A DNA stretch of 64,000 nucleotides, from NCBI GenBank assembly GCA_038259365.1, contig JBBSOW010000001.1, positions 41,594-105,593 of the forward strand. Direction: 5' to 3'. Below the pieces are notes generated by a model, which did no database searches, had not been told where the DNA came from, and saw nothing but the letters and a program-made list of their open reading frames with translations. This document shows, piece after piece, positions 55,101 to 64,000 of the stretch (its first letter is position 1; each line of letters begins with the position of its first letter). Made by a program: the position numbers and the translations under genes. The stretch is from JBBSOW01 sp038259365 (GTDB taxonomy: Bacteria > Actinomycetota > Actinomycetes > Propionibacteriales > Propionibacteriaceae).

Positions 55101-55511
55101 TTGACCGAGCAAGACCGGATGGGGATGAGCGTGACGCACCGGCGTTACGTCAACAAGTTCGAGGCGCGCCACACCGGATCAATGGTGGATCCTGCCTTTG
55201 TCATGAGCCTGTTCAGCGACGCCTCCACCGAACTGTGCATCCGCAGCGACGGCGACGAGGGCACGCTGGTGAGCTACCACGAGGTGGATCTCCTGGCACC
55301 GATCTATCCCGGCGACGTGGTGGAGGCGAGCGCCAGCGTCGCCCGCGTCGGCACCACGAGCCGGGAGATCTATCTGCAGGCCAAGGTCGTGTGTCGCTCC
55401 GATCGGTTCAGCGAACACCGGGTGCGCAGAGGCAACGAGCGGGCCGCGCACGTTCTCGATGAGCCCCTCGTGGTTGTGCGGGCCAGGGCAACCGTAGTGG
55501 TCACCACCTGA
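55101..55511 (+). CDS. Hotdog-fold protein (3-aminobutyryl-CoA ammonia-lyase-like)
   Basis: A 136-residue hotdog-fold protein with TEQDRMGMSVTHRRYVNKF, MVDPAFVMSLFSDASTEL and HEVDLLAPIYPGDVVEASAS. The layout is that of 3-aminobutyryl-CoA ammonia-lyase (Kal) and related proteins. The TTG start at 55101 has GAGGAG six bases upstream. With an amino-acid-type Lrp regulator and a deacetylase in the operon, a role in amino-acid breakdown is plausible but unproven. Confidence 0.7.
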   Translation: MTEQDRMGMSVTHRRYVNKFEARHTGSMVDPAFVMSLFSDASTELCIRSDGDEGTLVSYHEVDLLAPIYPGDVVEASASVARVGTTSREIYLQAKVVCRSDRFSEHRVRRGNERAAHVLDEPLVVVRARATVVVTT

Positions 55512-55533
55512 ACGTTCGTGGTGAAGTGGACCC

Positions 55534-56775
55534 ATGACTTCCGCGACCCCGAAGAATGCCCCTGCGCGGCCCCGCGCTGGCTCCCCCGACGCCGATGACG
55601 TGGCCAGCTTGAGCTGGATCACCCGACTCGTCGAGATCGATTCGACCAGCCGATTGTCCAACCATCCCGTGTTGGAGGTGCTCGCCGCAGAGTTCGCCCG
55701 ACTCGACATCGAGCCCCTCTGGCGGGCCGCCCCCGAATCGGCGGCCGATGAGGCCGCGGTGCAGAAGTCCAATCTCGTGGCCACCATTGCCGCTGCCGAC
55801 GGCACGCGCGCCGGGGGAGTGGTGATCTCGGGGCACACCGACGTGGTCCCGGTGGACGGCCAGGACTGGTCCAGCGATCCCTTCGTGCCCGAGATCCGCG
55901 ACGGGTTGCTGTACGGGCGCGGAACGGCGGACATGAAGGGCTTCATCGCGGTGGCGATGCACAAGCTGGCGGGTTTCGTCGAGGCGAAACTCAATCGGCC
56001 CGTCCACTTCGCGTTCACCTACGACGAGGAGGTCGGCTGCCTGGGGGGCGCCGAGATCGTCAAGGTGATCACCGAACTGGAACTTCGCCCGGAGATGTGT
56101 TTCGTCGGGGAGCCCAGCAGCATGCGCGTCATCCGCGCCCACAAGGGCATCAACGTCATCCGGGTCACCTTCGACGGCATGGCCGCGCACTCCTCGTTGA
56201 CCCCGCAGGGCGTCAACTCCATCGAGTACGCTGCGGAGTTCGCCTGCTTCGTCCGCCAGCTCGCGGATCATTGGCGCAGCGAGGGCCCCTTCGACGAGGC
56301 CTTCGTCGTGCCGTTCACCACCACCAGCGTCAACCAGATCACCGGCGGCACGGCGCAGAACATCGTGCCCGAGCGCTGCGAGGTGCTGCTGGAGTTCCGC
56401 AACACCGCCGACGTCGATGCCGACCAGGTGCTGGACGCCATCGAAGAGAAGGTCACCGCGCTCGCCGAGCGCATGGCCGCCGAGAACTCCGCGGCCACGG
56501 CGCGCGTCGAGGTGCTGGCCAAGGTGCCTGGGTTGGAGACGGGCGAGGACAGCGCCGCCCAACGGCTGGCCGTCGCCTCCGGTGGCATCGCCTCCCGGGA
56601 CAAGGTCACCTACGGGACCGAGGCGGGACAGTTCTCCGGCATCGGCATCGACACCGTCGTCGTCGGTCCCGGTGACATCGCCCAGGCCCACGCCGCCGAC
56701 GAGTTCGTCAGCCTCGACCAGATCCGGGCCTGCGAGGACTTCTTCGACGCACTGTTGGACCAGCTGACCAGCTGA
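55534..56775 (+). CDS. ArgE-type M20 deacetylase/peptidase
   Basis: A 413-residue zinc hydrolase of the acetylornithine deacetylase group, with GHTDVVPVDGQDWSSDPF (first metal ligands), YGRGTADMKGFIAV and FTYDEEVGCLGG (catalytic Glu and metal ligand), and the dimerisation domain from about 190 to 300. ArgE from arginine synthesis is possible, but the neighbours (Lrp, importer, MHS) fit removal of an acyl group from an imported N-acyl amino acid. The gene ends 39 bp ahead of the MHS remnant. Confidence 0.82.
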   Translation: MTSATPKNAPARPRAGSPDADDVASLSWITRLVEIDSTSRLSNHPVLEVLAAEFARLDIEPLWRAAPESAADEAAVQKSNLVATIAAADGTRAGGVVISGHTDVVPVDGQDWSSDPFVPEIRDGLLYGRGTADMKGFIAVAMHKLAGFVEAKLNRPVHFAFTYDEEVGCLGGAEIVKVITELELRPEMCFVGEPSSMRVIRAHKGINVIRVTFDGMAAHSSLTPQGVNSIEYAAEFACFVRQLADHWRSEGPFDEAFVVPFTTTSVNQITGGTAQNIVPERCEVLLEFRNTADVDADQVLDAIEEKVTALAERMAAENSAATARVEVLAKVPGLETGEDSAAQRLAVASGGIASRDKVTYGTEAGQFSGIGIDTVVVGPGDIAQAHAADEFVSLDQIRACEDFFDALLDQLTS

Positions 56776-56814
56776 ACCGCCACGAAACACCCCCAGAGTA
56801 GATAGGGAACACCC

Positions 56815-57942
56815 ATGCCAGCCCCCACGCCCAACGCCGCCGGAACTGGCACGACGATGAGCCGCGCAGAGATCTCGCGGGCCCGAAAGGCGGTAGTCGC
56901 GGCGTCGCTGGGCAACGCGCTCGAGTGGTTCGACATCATCGTCTACGCGTTCTTCGCCGTGGTCATCAACCGCTTGTTCTTCTCGGGTGCCGAATCCGGG
57001 GGCACCTTCGTCGGCCTGCTGCTCACCTTCGCCGTCTTCGCGCTGTCCTACTTCATCCGCCCGCTCTAGGGGCCGTTGTCATCGGCCACGGCGTTCCTCA
57101 CCGAGAGCGCCAAAGCGAACAAGGCGTTCTACGCCTCGTGGCAGGTGGCCACCCAAGGTGTCGCCATGTTCTTGGCGGCCGGCTTCGGCTTCGTGCTCAA
57201 TACCGCCATCAGCCCGGCCGCGCTCGATAGCTGGGGCTGGCGGGTGCCGTTTCTCTTTGGCATCGTCATCGGCCCGGTCGGCTACTACATCCGCAAACAC
57301 ATGAGCGACACCCAAGAGTTCCTCGAGGCCGAGGTCGCTACCACCGCGCCGCTGAAGGAGACCTTCCGCGAGCACACCGGCCGGGTCTTCACCGCCGCCG
57401 GCTGCGTCGGGCTGGCGACGATGTCGGTCTACCTGATCACCTATCTGCCCACCTTCGCCATCAAAAATCTGCAGCTGCCGGCCTACTCCGGCTTCGCGGG
57501 AGCCTTTGTCGCCGGCGTCGTGACCTTCGTGGCCTCCCCGTTCATCGGCAAGCTCGCCGATCGGGTCGGGTCGGTCACGATCATGTTCCCGAGCGCCGTC
57601 GTCGGATTCGTCTCGGCCATGCCGCTGTTTTTGTTCATCACCAACAATCCCAGCGTCCCCGCCCTGATCGGGGTCGAGATCGTGTTGGGTGTGCTGATGG
57701 CCCTCTACTTTGCCCCGCTGCCCGCGCTGATCTCGGCCATGTTCCCCGTGCAAGTCCGCACCACCGGGATGTCGTTGTCCTACAACATCGGGGTCACGCT
57801 GATGGGCGGCCTGGCCCCGCTGATCCTGACGGCGCTCGTGGCGAAGTTCTCGCTCCTGTCGCCGAGTTGGTACTACATGCTGATCGCCGTGATCTCGCTG
57901 GTCTCGTTGAGTGCGGCCCGTAGAGTGTTCAAGCAGCGCTGA
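56815..57942 (+). pseudogene. MHS-family transporter with internal deletion
   Basis: The first part (56815-57069) reads SRAEISRARKAVVAASLGNA, then LEWFDIIVYAFFAVVINRLF and ends ...SYFIRPL at TAG 57067-57069. In the same frame the second part (57076-57942) picks up at SSATAFLTESAKANKAFYAS and runs to the end. Compared with the intact relative at 2981, about 65 residues (the first cytoplasmic loop, segments 3 and 4 and the QG-GGE motif) are absent at the joint. The deletion joint also makes the stop codon. The two parts would not form a carrier. It was probably the importer of this operon's substrate. Confidence 0.8.
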
Positions 57943-57976
57943 CCCGCGCTCGGAGCACCGAAGGCTGGGAGGGCCC

Positions 57977-59533
57977 ATGGCACGGCTACGCCTGAGCCTC
58001 GGCGTCGTGTTGGCCGGTGCCGCCACCGCTGCCGGGTGGGAGCCGTTTTCGCTCTGGGTTGTCCAACTCCTTGGCGTGGCCGCCTTCACCACCTTGCTCA
58101 AAAGTGCCGGGATGAAGGCCTCGTTCGGCCTCGGTTACCTTTTTGGGCTCGCCATGCTCAGCATCAGCATCGGCTGGATCCACGTGCTCGGGTTACCGGT
58201 GGCGATCGCGCTGATCGCGTTCGAGGCCTTGTTCTTCGGGGTGCTCGGCCTCGGCTTACACCTGGTCTTGAAGCTGCCGGGTTGGCCCGTGTGGGCGGCG
58301 TTGGCTTGGGTGGCGGTGGAGTATTGCTTCTCGCACTTCCCGCTGGACGGATTCGGCTGGACCAGGCTCGGTTTCGCCGCCGTCGATTCCCCGCTCGCGG
58401 GCCTGTACCCCTTCATCGGCGTCGCGGGGGTGAGCTTTTGCGCCGCCTTGGTGGCCCAGATCGTGGCCTGGGTCATCGCTGAAGTGCTCACCCGCCCGCG
58501 TCTGTCGCTGCCGCGACTCACCGTGGCCGCAGTGCCCATGGCCATCCTGATGATTCTGGGTACCGCCGGACGCTACTGGTCACCGACGGTCGAACCCGAG
58601 CGCTCGGTGACGATCGGCTACGTGCAAGGCAACGTCGACGGGGTCGGAATCGAGGCGATGGGCAGGGCACGTTCGGTGACCAACAACCACCTCAGCGAGA
58701 CGATCACGCTGATGGCCAAGGCCCGCACCGGACAGATCAAGATGCCCGACTTCGTCTTGTGGCCCGAGAACTCCACCGACATCGACCCCCTGGTGGACCC
58801 GCTCACCAAGCAGGTGGTGCAGACCTCGGCCGAGCTCGCCGGCGAGCCGATCCTGGTGGGCGCTGTCATGTCCGGCCCCGGGTTCGACGAACGCCAGACC
58901 AGCGCCCTGTGGTGGGATCCTGAGCACGGCGTCACCGCGCGCTACAACAAACGTAACCTGGTGCCGTTCGGGGAGTACATCCCGTTCCGCGATCTCCTCC
59001 TGCCCAGGCTGCCGATCCTCAAACTGGTTGGAGCGCAGTCGGTGCCCGGAACCACCCCGGGCGTCCTCGACGTCACGCTCGCGGACGGCCGCCGCCTGGC
59101 GGTGGGGGACGCCATCTGCTTCGAGCTGGCCTACGACAAGAGCATCTACGAGACGATCACCGCAGGCGCTCAGGTGTTCGTGGTGCAGAGCAACAACGCC
59201 ACCTACGGCGGCACCGCGCAGATCGATCAGCAGTTCGCCATGACCCGGGTTCGGGCAATGGAGACCCGGCGGGCGATCACGGTGGCGACCACCAACTCGG
59301 TCTCTGGGGCGATCGATGAGTTCGGCCAGGTTCGCCAACGCACCGACGAGTTCACCTCGGCCTCGAATTCGCTGACCGTGCCCGTACAGTCGGCCATCAC
59401 CCCCGCCGTGCGGCTCGCTCCGATCCTGGATCTCGGCCTGGCCCTGTTCGGCGCGTTCGGCCTCGGCTGGGCGATGACGCGACGGGTGCGCGCCCGTCGC
59501 CCGGCCCAGAGCACCTCCGCCACGAAGGGCTGA
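57977..59533 (+). CDS. lnt: Apolipoprotein N-acyltransferase
   Basis: A 518-residue membrane enzyme. About seven N-terminal segments are followed by a nitrilase-like domain on the outside, with the triad in LWPENSTDID (Glu), RYNKRNLVPFGEYIPF (Lys) and DAICFELAYD (Cys), and a final segment (LGLALFGAFGLGWAM). It adds the third acyl chain to lipoproteins. ATG at 57977 follows GGGAGGG. The next gene but one is the polyprenol mannosyl transferase, an arrangement (or a fusion) seen in mycobacteria and relatives. Confidence 0.88.
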   Translation: MARLRLSLGVVLAGAATAAGWEPFSLWVVQLLGVAAFTTLLKSAGMKASFGLGYLFGLAMLSISIGWIHVLGLPVAIALIAFEALFFGVLGLGLHLVLKLPGWPVWAALAWVAVEYCFSHFPLDGFGWTRLGFAAVDSPLAGLYPFIGVAGVSFCAALVAQIVAWVIAEVLTRPRLSLPRLTVAAVPMAILMILGTAGRYWSPTVEPERSVTIGYVQGNVDGVGIEAMGRARSVTNNHLSETITLMAKARTGQIKMPDFVLWPENSTDIDPLVDPLTKQVVQTSAELAGEPILVGAVMSGPGFDERQTSALWWDPEHGVTARYNKRNLVPFGEYIPFRDLLLPRLPILKLVGAQSVPGTTPGVLDVTLADGRRLAVGDAICFELAYDKSIYETITAGAQVFVVQSNNATYGGTAQIDQQFAMTRVRAMETRRAITVATTNSVSGAIDEFGQVRQRTDEFTSASNSLTVPVQSAITPAVRLAPILDLGLALFGAFGLGWAMTRRVRARRPAQSTSATKG

Positions 59534-59549
59534 GCGAGCACCGGCTCGC
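59534..59549 (+). terminator. Short hairpin after lnt
   Basis: GCGAGC and GCTCGC form a 6-bp stem with a 4-base loop directly after the lnt stop. No U-run follows. It could be a weak terminator or an mRNA-protecting stem ahead of ppm1. Confidence 0.3.
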
Positions 59550-59676
59550 CGAGTTAAGGGTGAGACCAGGGTGGGTCAGGCTTCGCTCCGGGGGCCGCGT
59601 CGGCAAGAATGGTCTCAGCTGTCTGCACAACGACACGTCGCGACATCCACGCATCCAGATCAAGGAGAAGAACTCG

Positions 59677-60501
59677 GTGAGCACGCCTTCATCCTCTCCG
59701 GCCGACCCCTCGCCCCGGGACGCGCCGACAGAGGTCAAGACCCTGGTGATCATCCCGACCTACAACGAGGCGGACAACATCGGGCCGATCGTGACCCAGT
59801 TGCGGCGAACCAACCACGGCGTGCATGTCTTGATCGCCGACGATAACTCCCCCGACGGCACGGGCCGGATCGCCGACGAGCTGGTCGCCGGCGATGATCA
59901 CGTCCACGTGCTGCACCGCCGGCGCAAAGAGGGCCTCGGCGGGGCCTACCTGGCGGGCTTCGGGTGGGGCCTGGATAACGGGTTCGACGTCTTGGTGGAG
60001 TTCGACGCCGACGGCTCGCATCGCCCGCAGGATCTGCCCCGGGTTCTGGCGGCCCTCGACGACGCCGACATGGTGAAGGGCTCGCGCTGGATCCGCGGCG
60101 GACAGGTCGTCAACTGGCCCTTGAGCCGCAAGCTGCTCTCGCGGGGCGGTAACGCCTGGACCCAACTGATGCTGGGCATCCCGCTCAAGGACGCCACCGG
60201 CGGATTCAACGCCTTCCACGCCCGCACGTTGCGCGGTATCGGCCTCGATGACGTCGCCTCGGCCGGTTACTGCTTCCAGGTCGACCTGGCCTGGCGAGCG
60301 TTACGGGAGGGGTTCACCGTCACCGAGGTGCCCATCACCTTCGTCGAGCGCGAACGCGGGGATTCCAAGATGAGCCGCTCCATCGTCATCGAGGCGCTCA
60401 TCCGCACCACGCTGTGGGGCATTGCTCACCGCAGCAGCCAGCTCGTGAGCGCCGGCGAAAACGCCCTCGATAGGGCCCAACAGCGCAGGCAGCAGGCATG
60501 A
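59677..60501 (+). CDS. ppm1: Polyprenol monophosphomannose synthase
   Basis: A 274-residue GT2-family enzyme: TLVIIPTYNEADNIGPIV, ADDNSPDGTGRIADEL, the DxD-type EFDADGSHRPQDLP, SRWIRGGQVVNWPL and ERERGDSKMS. It transfers mannose from GDP-mannose to polyprenol phosphate for wall glycolipids and protein mannosylation. GTG at 59677 has AAGGAG nine bases upstream. It follows lnt and overlaps the fxsA-like gene. Confidence 0.9.
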   Translation: MSTPSSSPADPSPRDAPTEVKTLVIIPTYNEADNIGPIVTQLRRTNHGVHVLIADDNSPDGTGRIADELVAGDDHVHVLHRRRKEGLGGAYLAGFGWGLDNGFDVLVEFDADGSHRPQDLPRVLAALDDADMVKGSRWIRGGQVVNWPLSRKLLSRGGNAWTQLMLGIPLKDATGGFNAFHARTLRGIGLDDVASAGYCFQVDLAWRALREGFTVTEVPITFVERERGDSKMSRSIVIEALIRTTLWGIAHRSSQLVSAGENALDRAQQRRQQA

Positions 60502-61112
60502 CCCAACTCTCGGGCCGGCCCGGCCGCCCCCGCCGAGGCGGTGGCGGCGCCTGGATCATTCCGGTGCTACTGGTGTTGATGATCGCCATCCCGATCATCG
60601 AGGTCTGGGGGCTCATCCAGGTGGGTCAGGCGATCGGTGCGCTCCCGACGATCCTCATCCTCATCGCCGAGGCGGCGCTCGGCACCTGGTTGATGCGCCG
60701 CGAGGGTGGGAAGGCGTGGCAGAGCCTCCGCGACGCGTTCGCCTCCGGCAAGATGCCCGCCGGGGAGCTTGCCTCAGCCGCGCTCATCCTGGTGGGGGGC
60801 ACGCTGTTGATGCTGCCCGGATTCTTCACCGACATCATCGGACTGTTCTTCCTCTTGCCCTTCACCCGGCCGCTGGCTCGACGGTTGCTGGGCATGATCA
60901 TCGCGCGTCGAGTCCGCCAGGCCGGAGTGGACGTGGACGTCATCCGGGCGCACGTAGACAGGGAAAACAATATCGACGGGGACGTGGCGCCACCCCGCTC
61001 AGCGGGCTTCGCGAGCCCGGGTTCGGGCGGAGCGCCCTCTGGTGGTTCTGCCGATGAGGCCGCGGGCGGGGATGCCGATTCGCGGATCATCAAGGGCGAG
61101 GTCGAGCCCTAG
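60498..61112 (+). CDS. fxsA: FxsA-family membrane protein
   Basis: A 204-residue protein with the family layout: IIPVLLVLMIAIPIIEVWGL, TILILIAEAALGTWLMRREG, and GGTLLMLPGFFTDIIGLFFL. FxsA in E. coli reduces exclusion of phage T7 by F-plasmid PifA when overproduced; its normal role is unknown. The C-terminal 60 residues are Gly/Ser-rich and probably disordered. ATG overlaps the ppm1 stop (ATGA). Confidence 0.85.
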   Translation: MTQLSGRPGRPRRGGGGAWIIPVLLVLMIAIPIIEVWGLIQVGQAIGALPTILILIAEAALGTWLMRREGGKAWQSLRDAFASGKMPAGELASAALILVGGTLLMLPGFFTDIIGLFFLLPFTRPLARRLLGMIIARRVRQAGVDVDVIRAHVDRENNIDGDVAPPRSAGFASPGSGGAPSGGSADEAAGGDADSRIIKGEVEP

Positions 61113-61177
61113 GACGCTGCTGAACAAAGGGCGTGTCTGCGGGGCAGTTTTGGCCGCGAGGATGAAATTGTTGTCCT

Positions 61178-62062
61178 ATGCAGGGACGTCCTCTTGATGA
61201 GCGTGAGTTACTTGATGCTGAGTCGGTGGCTGGGCATCTGGTCGAGCCGGGCAGTGTGTTCAGGTTGTTGGCCGAGCATCGGCGGGTGCTGTTTCCTGAG
61301 GTGATGTTCGGCGACCTGTTCCCATCTGGCCGTGGTCGGCCTTCGGTGCCGGTCGATATCGCTGCCTCGATTCTGGTGCTCCAAGCCCTGCACGGGCTTT
61401 CTGATCGTGAGGCGATGGCCGCGTTGCGCACCGACTTGCGGTGGAAGGTCGCCTGCGGGCTCCCGATCGGGCACGCAGGTTATGACGCGTCGACGTTGAC
61501 GTATCGGCGCAAACGGTTGGCCGCGTCGTCGGCGCCGAACCGGGTCTTTGATGCCGTGAAGGCAGTCGTGGCTGAATCGGGTGCGATCAAGGGCAAGAAC
61601 AAGCGGGCACTGGACTCGACGGTCCTCAACGATGCGGTCGCGACCCAGGACACCGTGACCCAGCTGATCGCGATCATCCGCAAGGTCGCCCGCGAGGTCC
61701 CCGGTGGCGCCGACGTGATCGCCGAGGTCTGTTCGGCCCACGATTACCACGACCCGGGCAAACCCCAGATCGCCTGGGCTGACGCCGAGGCACGCGCGGT
61801 GTTGATCGACGGTTTGGTCAAGGATGCTCTTGGGTTGTTGGAGGTCCTAGCCGGTTGGGAGCTCGACGGGCCTGCCGCGGACGTGGTCGCGTTGCTCGCG
61901 CTGATCGCGGGTCAAGACGTCGAACCTGGCGAGGCTTCGGATGGCACCGATGGGAAAACGAGCACAAACCTTTGCATTAAAGAAACCCTCGACGTCTGGG
62001 TGACGTGGGTGCCGAGCCATTGGCGCTCGAGCGGACTGAGGGGTTGCTGCGCAGCGGGGTGA
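61178..62062 (+). pseudogene. Truncated IS1182-type transposase
   Basis: The frame reads as the N-terminal half of an IS1182-family DDE transposase: AESVAGHLVEPGSVFRLLAE, SVPVDIAASILVLQALHGL, LTYRRKRLAASSAPNRVF and the first catalytic Asp in ALDSTVLNDAVATQD. At GTDG (near 61954, about residue 259) the similarity ends and a different sequence (KTSTNLCIKETLD) carries on to a stop at 62062. A full protein is around 550 residues, so the second and third acidic residues are gone. It is a dead remnant. I could not find a matching inverted end on the right. Confidence 0.8.
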
Positions 62063-62734
62063 GGTAGTCGGTTGCCCCGGGCCCGTAGTTATCGCGCAGG
62101 CTGTCACGCTTTGGCTGGCGAACGTGACCCGGTGTTGGGTCTTGTGGTGGGCGACGTGGTCGGTTGGTTTCCCCCTTCGGTTACTTCCGATATACAGCGC
62201 AACCAGGGTTTAGCTCACCATTCGTCAAGCATCTTTTTGACGAGAAAGACCAGCACGAATGAGGGCGGTCAGGATGAATGTGCCGACGATGAAAAGCATT
62301 TCTATTCCGGATTGAAGCATGATCTTTTGGCCGCTTTGGCATGAATGTAGCGAACACTGCTGGATCTTCGGATAGCTCGCACGGGGTCTGTCGATTGGGG
62401 CTATGGCTGTACGTCGGGTCTGGCGGGTAGAGGCTCCGGGGCGGAGACGCGCAGGGTGTCGACGGCGACCTTTGGAAGGCTTGGTCATGGCTCCAGACTG
62501 CCGCACCTGCTGGGTTGGCATCGTCGTCGGCATAGGGGAACTCCTTCCCCGCCCTCAAGACACTGATCGGGAATCTCCCGGTGCCTTACTCCATGTTGAC
62601 AGAGAGGGCCACGCCGCCGTGCACGCCTGCCACCGCTGAGGTCGATGACTCGACGTCAGTGGTCGGAGCACCCTCCAGTCCCTCCTGCCGGGTCGCGTTG
62701 CGCACCCGATATCCGATCTTAGGCTGCGGAGCGC
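62063..62734. other. Gap of about 670 bp with no supported gene
   Basis: No ORF here has a good start, codon pattern or recognised motif. A 31-codon hydrophobic ORF (62225-62320, leftward, MLQSGIEMLFIVGTFILTAL) has no ribosome binding site and is only possible. The composition here is less biased than in neighbouring genes, which fits old insertion debris beside the IS remnant. Confidence 0.5.
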
Positions 62735-63601
62735 TCAGAGGACTTGAGCGGACTTGACCGTTCCCGTCAGTGCCACCGTTCGAACGAGCTCGCCGTGGGC
62801 CAGTCGTAGGGTCGCCGTAAAAGGACCGGGGGCCTGCCCGGGATCAAAGCGGACAGTGACCTCGGCCTTGTTGCGGCTGCCAAGGTTGGCGCGCAACGGA
62901 TCGACATTGAACGCCGTGGTCCCGGCTGGAGTCAGATTGATGAGGCTCAGGACGACTTGATCCTTCGGGATCATCGAGGTGCTCATGTTCTTGAGAGTGA
63001 CCTTGCCGGTGGTCGGCGTTTGGGGCGCCGCCTCGAGATCCAGTTTGACCGGCTCCACGACGATCGAGGAAGTGCCCGCGCCGCCTTCGTCGTTGTCCAA
63101 GACCGCGTCGCCAGGCCCGAACAGCACGTTCACTGATCGAGTCACAAGGTCGTGGAAGGTCTTCTGACGATAGCCGACGATGAACGCCACGGCCGTCAAC
63201 AGCATCTGGCCGCTCGCCGAGACGTCAAGAGTGTTGCTCGACCCAAGAATCCCCAACAGCAGCGTCACGATCAGCACCGCGATCGATCCAAAGACGGCAC
63301 CGAGAACTGGCTGCACGAATGCCCACGTGTTCCACCGGAGTCGATGCGCCGCACACTTGCTGCCGGGTTGATCTTCGGCATACTTTGGCCAATTCGCCAC
63401 GAGTCCGCGGATCGCATTCGTTGCCCCGCCAACGGCTCCCGCCCAGGGCACGATCACCGGAAAGCCACCGCCGAGCACCCCGCCCGGCGCCAGGGAATCC
63501 AGATTCCACCAGTCGGCGTGCCAGGATACGAACAGCAGGACGAGTAATCCTAGCTGAAGCAGGAGCAGAGCCAACAGTTGATTCGGTTGCAACTTATCCA
63601 C
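62735..63601 (-). CDS. Membrane protein of unknown function
   Basis: A 288-residue protein with one N-terminal segment (LLALLLLQLGLLVLLFVSW), a small glycine-rich hydrophobic stretch (GGVLGGGFPVIVPWAGAVGG), two more segments (VLGAVFGSIAVLIVTLLLGI, and QMLLTAVAFIVGYRQKTF), then a soluble C-terminal domain of beta type (about 190-288, VTLKNMSTSMIPKDQVVLSL) like an immunoglobulin or invasin-type fold. I do not recognise the family. GTG at 63601 is the start. It lies 95 bp downstream (on the coding strand) of the ComEC-like gene and may be co-transcribed with it. Confidence 0.6.
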   Translation of the reverse strand: MDKLQPNQLLALLLLQLGLLVLLFVSWHADWWNLDSLAPGGVLGGGFPVIVPWAGAVGGATNAIRGLVANWPKYAEDQPGSKCAAHRLRWNTWAFVQPVLGAVFGSIAVLIVTLLLGILGSSNTLDVSASGQMLLTAVAFIVGYRQKTFHDLVTRSVNVLFGPGDAVLDNDEGGAGTSSIVVEPVKLDLEAAPQTPTTGKVTLKNMSTSMIPKDQVVLSLINLTPAGTTAFNVDPLRANLGSRNKAEVTVRFDPGQAPGPFTATLRLAHGELVRTVALTGTVKSAQVL

Positions 63602-63696
63602 AATGATTATCCGTCCTGAAACGCACTGGCCGCCAGACCCGTGCTAGCAAGCCCATTCTCAGCAGTCATTGATGTGGTGGTCAAGAGCAGGCCCCG

Positions 63697-64000
63697 TCAG
63701 AGCCGGGGGTCGAACGCGATAGTGGTCCCGTCGTCAGCGTCGCCGTAGGTCACGTCATATCCGAACAGATCGATCCATTCCGAGCTCTCCCACCATTTGT
63801 TGAATTTGCTGGGCACGTTGAAGGCCAGGCGCGGCCGTCCCTCGGAATGCTGGAGGACACGGCCCACCGCGATGGCGTCCGGGTGTCTGAACGTGGTGCC
63901 GTCGGAGGAGAAGACCCACAGCGGGCAGTCGATGGCCTTGACCAGCGCACTCGAGACGTTCTGCCGGCTGCCGTGGTGGGGCAGCTTGACCAGGTCAAGC
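63697..64000 (-). CDS. ComEC/Rec2-like metallo-beta-lactamase-fold hydrolase, C-terminal end only
   Basis: Only about the last 100 residues are in the window, ending with FDPRL and TGA at 63697-63699. The visible start LDLVKLPHHGSRQNVSSAL matches the KxPHHGS motif near the C-terminus of ComEC-type extracellular hydrolases, and CPLWVFSSDGTTFRHPDAIA follows. Such domains act on DNA or phosphodiesters. The rest lies beyond the right edge. Confidence 0.7.
   Translation of the reverse strand, partial: LDLVKLPHHGSRQNVSSALVKAIDCPLWVFSSDGTTFRHPDAIAVGRVLQHSEGRPRLAFNVPSKFNKWWESSEWIDLFGYDVTYGDADDGTTIAFDPRL

Noticed and set aside
57067..57069. In-frame TAG as a recoded codon in the MHS gene
   Set aside because: About 65 conserved residues are missing at the same point, so a deletion explains the stop better than read-through.
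62586..62705. 39-codon ORF, leftward
   Set aside because: No ribosome binding site and no recognisable pattern; it may be chance.

Overview
The window is high-GC DNA from an actinobacterium. Supporting signs are the frequent GTG starts with AAGGAG-type ribosome binding sites, the lnt-ppm1 pair, a DUF1206 membrane protein, LGFP repeats, a TrmB/LuxR-type regulator and an IS1182-type remnant typical of the group. A propionibacterial or related lineage is possible, but the sequence alone does not fix it. Coding density is very high, with many ATGA, GTGA and TGATG stop/start overlaps. I saw no rRNA, tRNA or CRISPR.

Layout. (1) 1-6274: aromatic-acid catabolism. A GntR regulator, a fumarylacetoacetase-RraA fusion and an HpaE-like aldehyde dehydrogenase (cut by the left edge) are divergent from an MHS transporter and a MobA-like flavin hydroxylase. 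(2) 6279-15446: mixed genes (SH3-domain remnant, ThDP enzyme, BtuF-like protein, succinate-semialdehyde dehydrogenase, DUF1206 protein, VOC remnant, hydrolase, ABC exporter, nucleotidyltransferase remnant). A GATC-ended palindrome lies in front of the MHS transporter and again in front of the dehydrogenase, which suggests one regulon. (3) 15501-25977: RecQ-like helicase, secreted tyrosine-type phosphatase, and a three-gene transglutaminase / ATP-grasp-alpha-E / DUF2126 operon. (4) 26020-42977: a large catabolic and uptake cluster. It has three paralogous double-SnoaL proteins, a FAD oxidase, two reductases, a bicupin, a DUF1537 kinase, two hydrolase or aldolase genes, an SDR, a HisD-like dehydrogenase and a sugar-type ABC importer without an ATPase. 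A LacI regulator lies at its right end. A CATACGTATG-type palindrome occurs in all four promoter regions of the cluster.

(5) 43137-47068: secreted murein endopeptidase, a TrmB-LuxR regulator divergent from a 65-residue secreted peptide gene, a tiny membrane ORF, and a ferritin-like/VIT1 iron transporter. (6) 47194-50410: the metY-metX-metW methionine operon, with a 15-bp tandem repeat at the start of metX. (7) 50831-57942: a 5'-3' exonuclease divergent from an Lrp-led operon (ABC importer, hotdog protein, M20 deacetylase, MHS transporter destroyed by an internal deletion). (8) 57977-64000: lnt, ppm1, fxsA, a truncated transposase, a nearly empty stretch, an unrecognised membrane protein and the C-terminal end of a ComEC-like metallohydrolase cut by the right edge.

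The most novel-looking content is the LacI cluster at 26-43 kb, which looks like an undescribed pathway for a hydroxylated acid, and the regulator/secreted-peptide pair at 44.3-45.8 kb. Their functions are inferred from families and context only.
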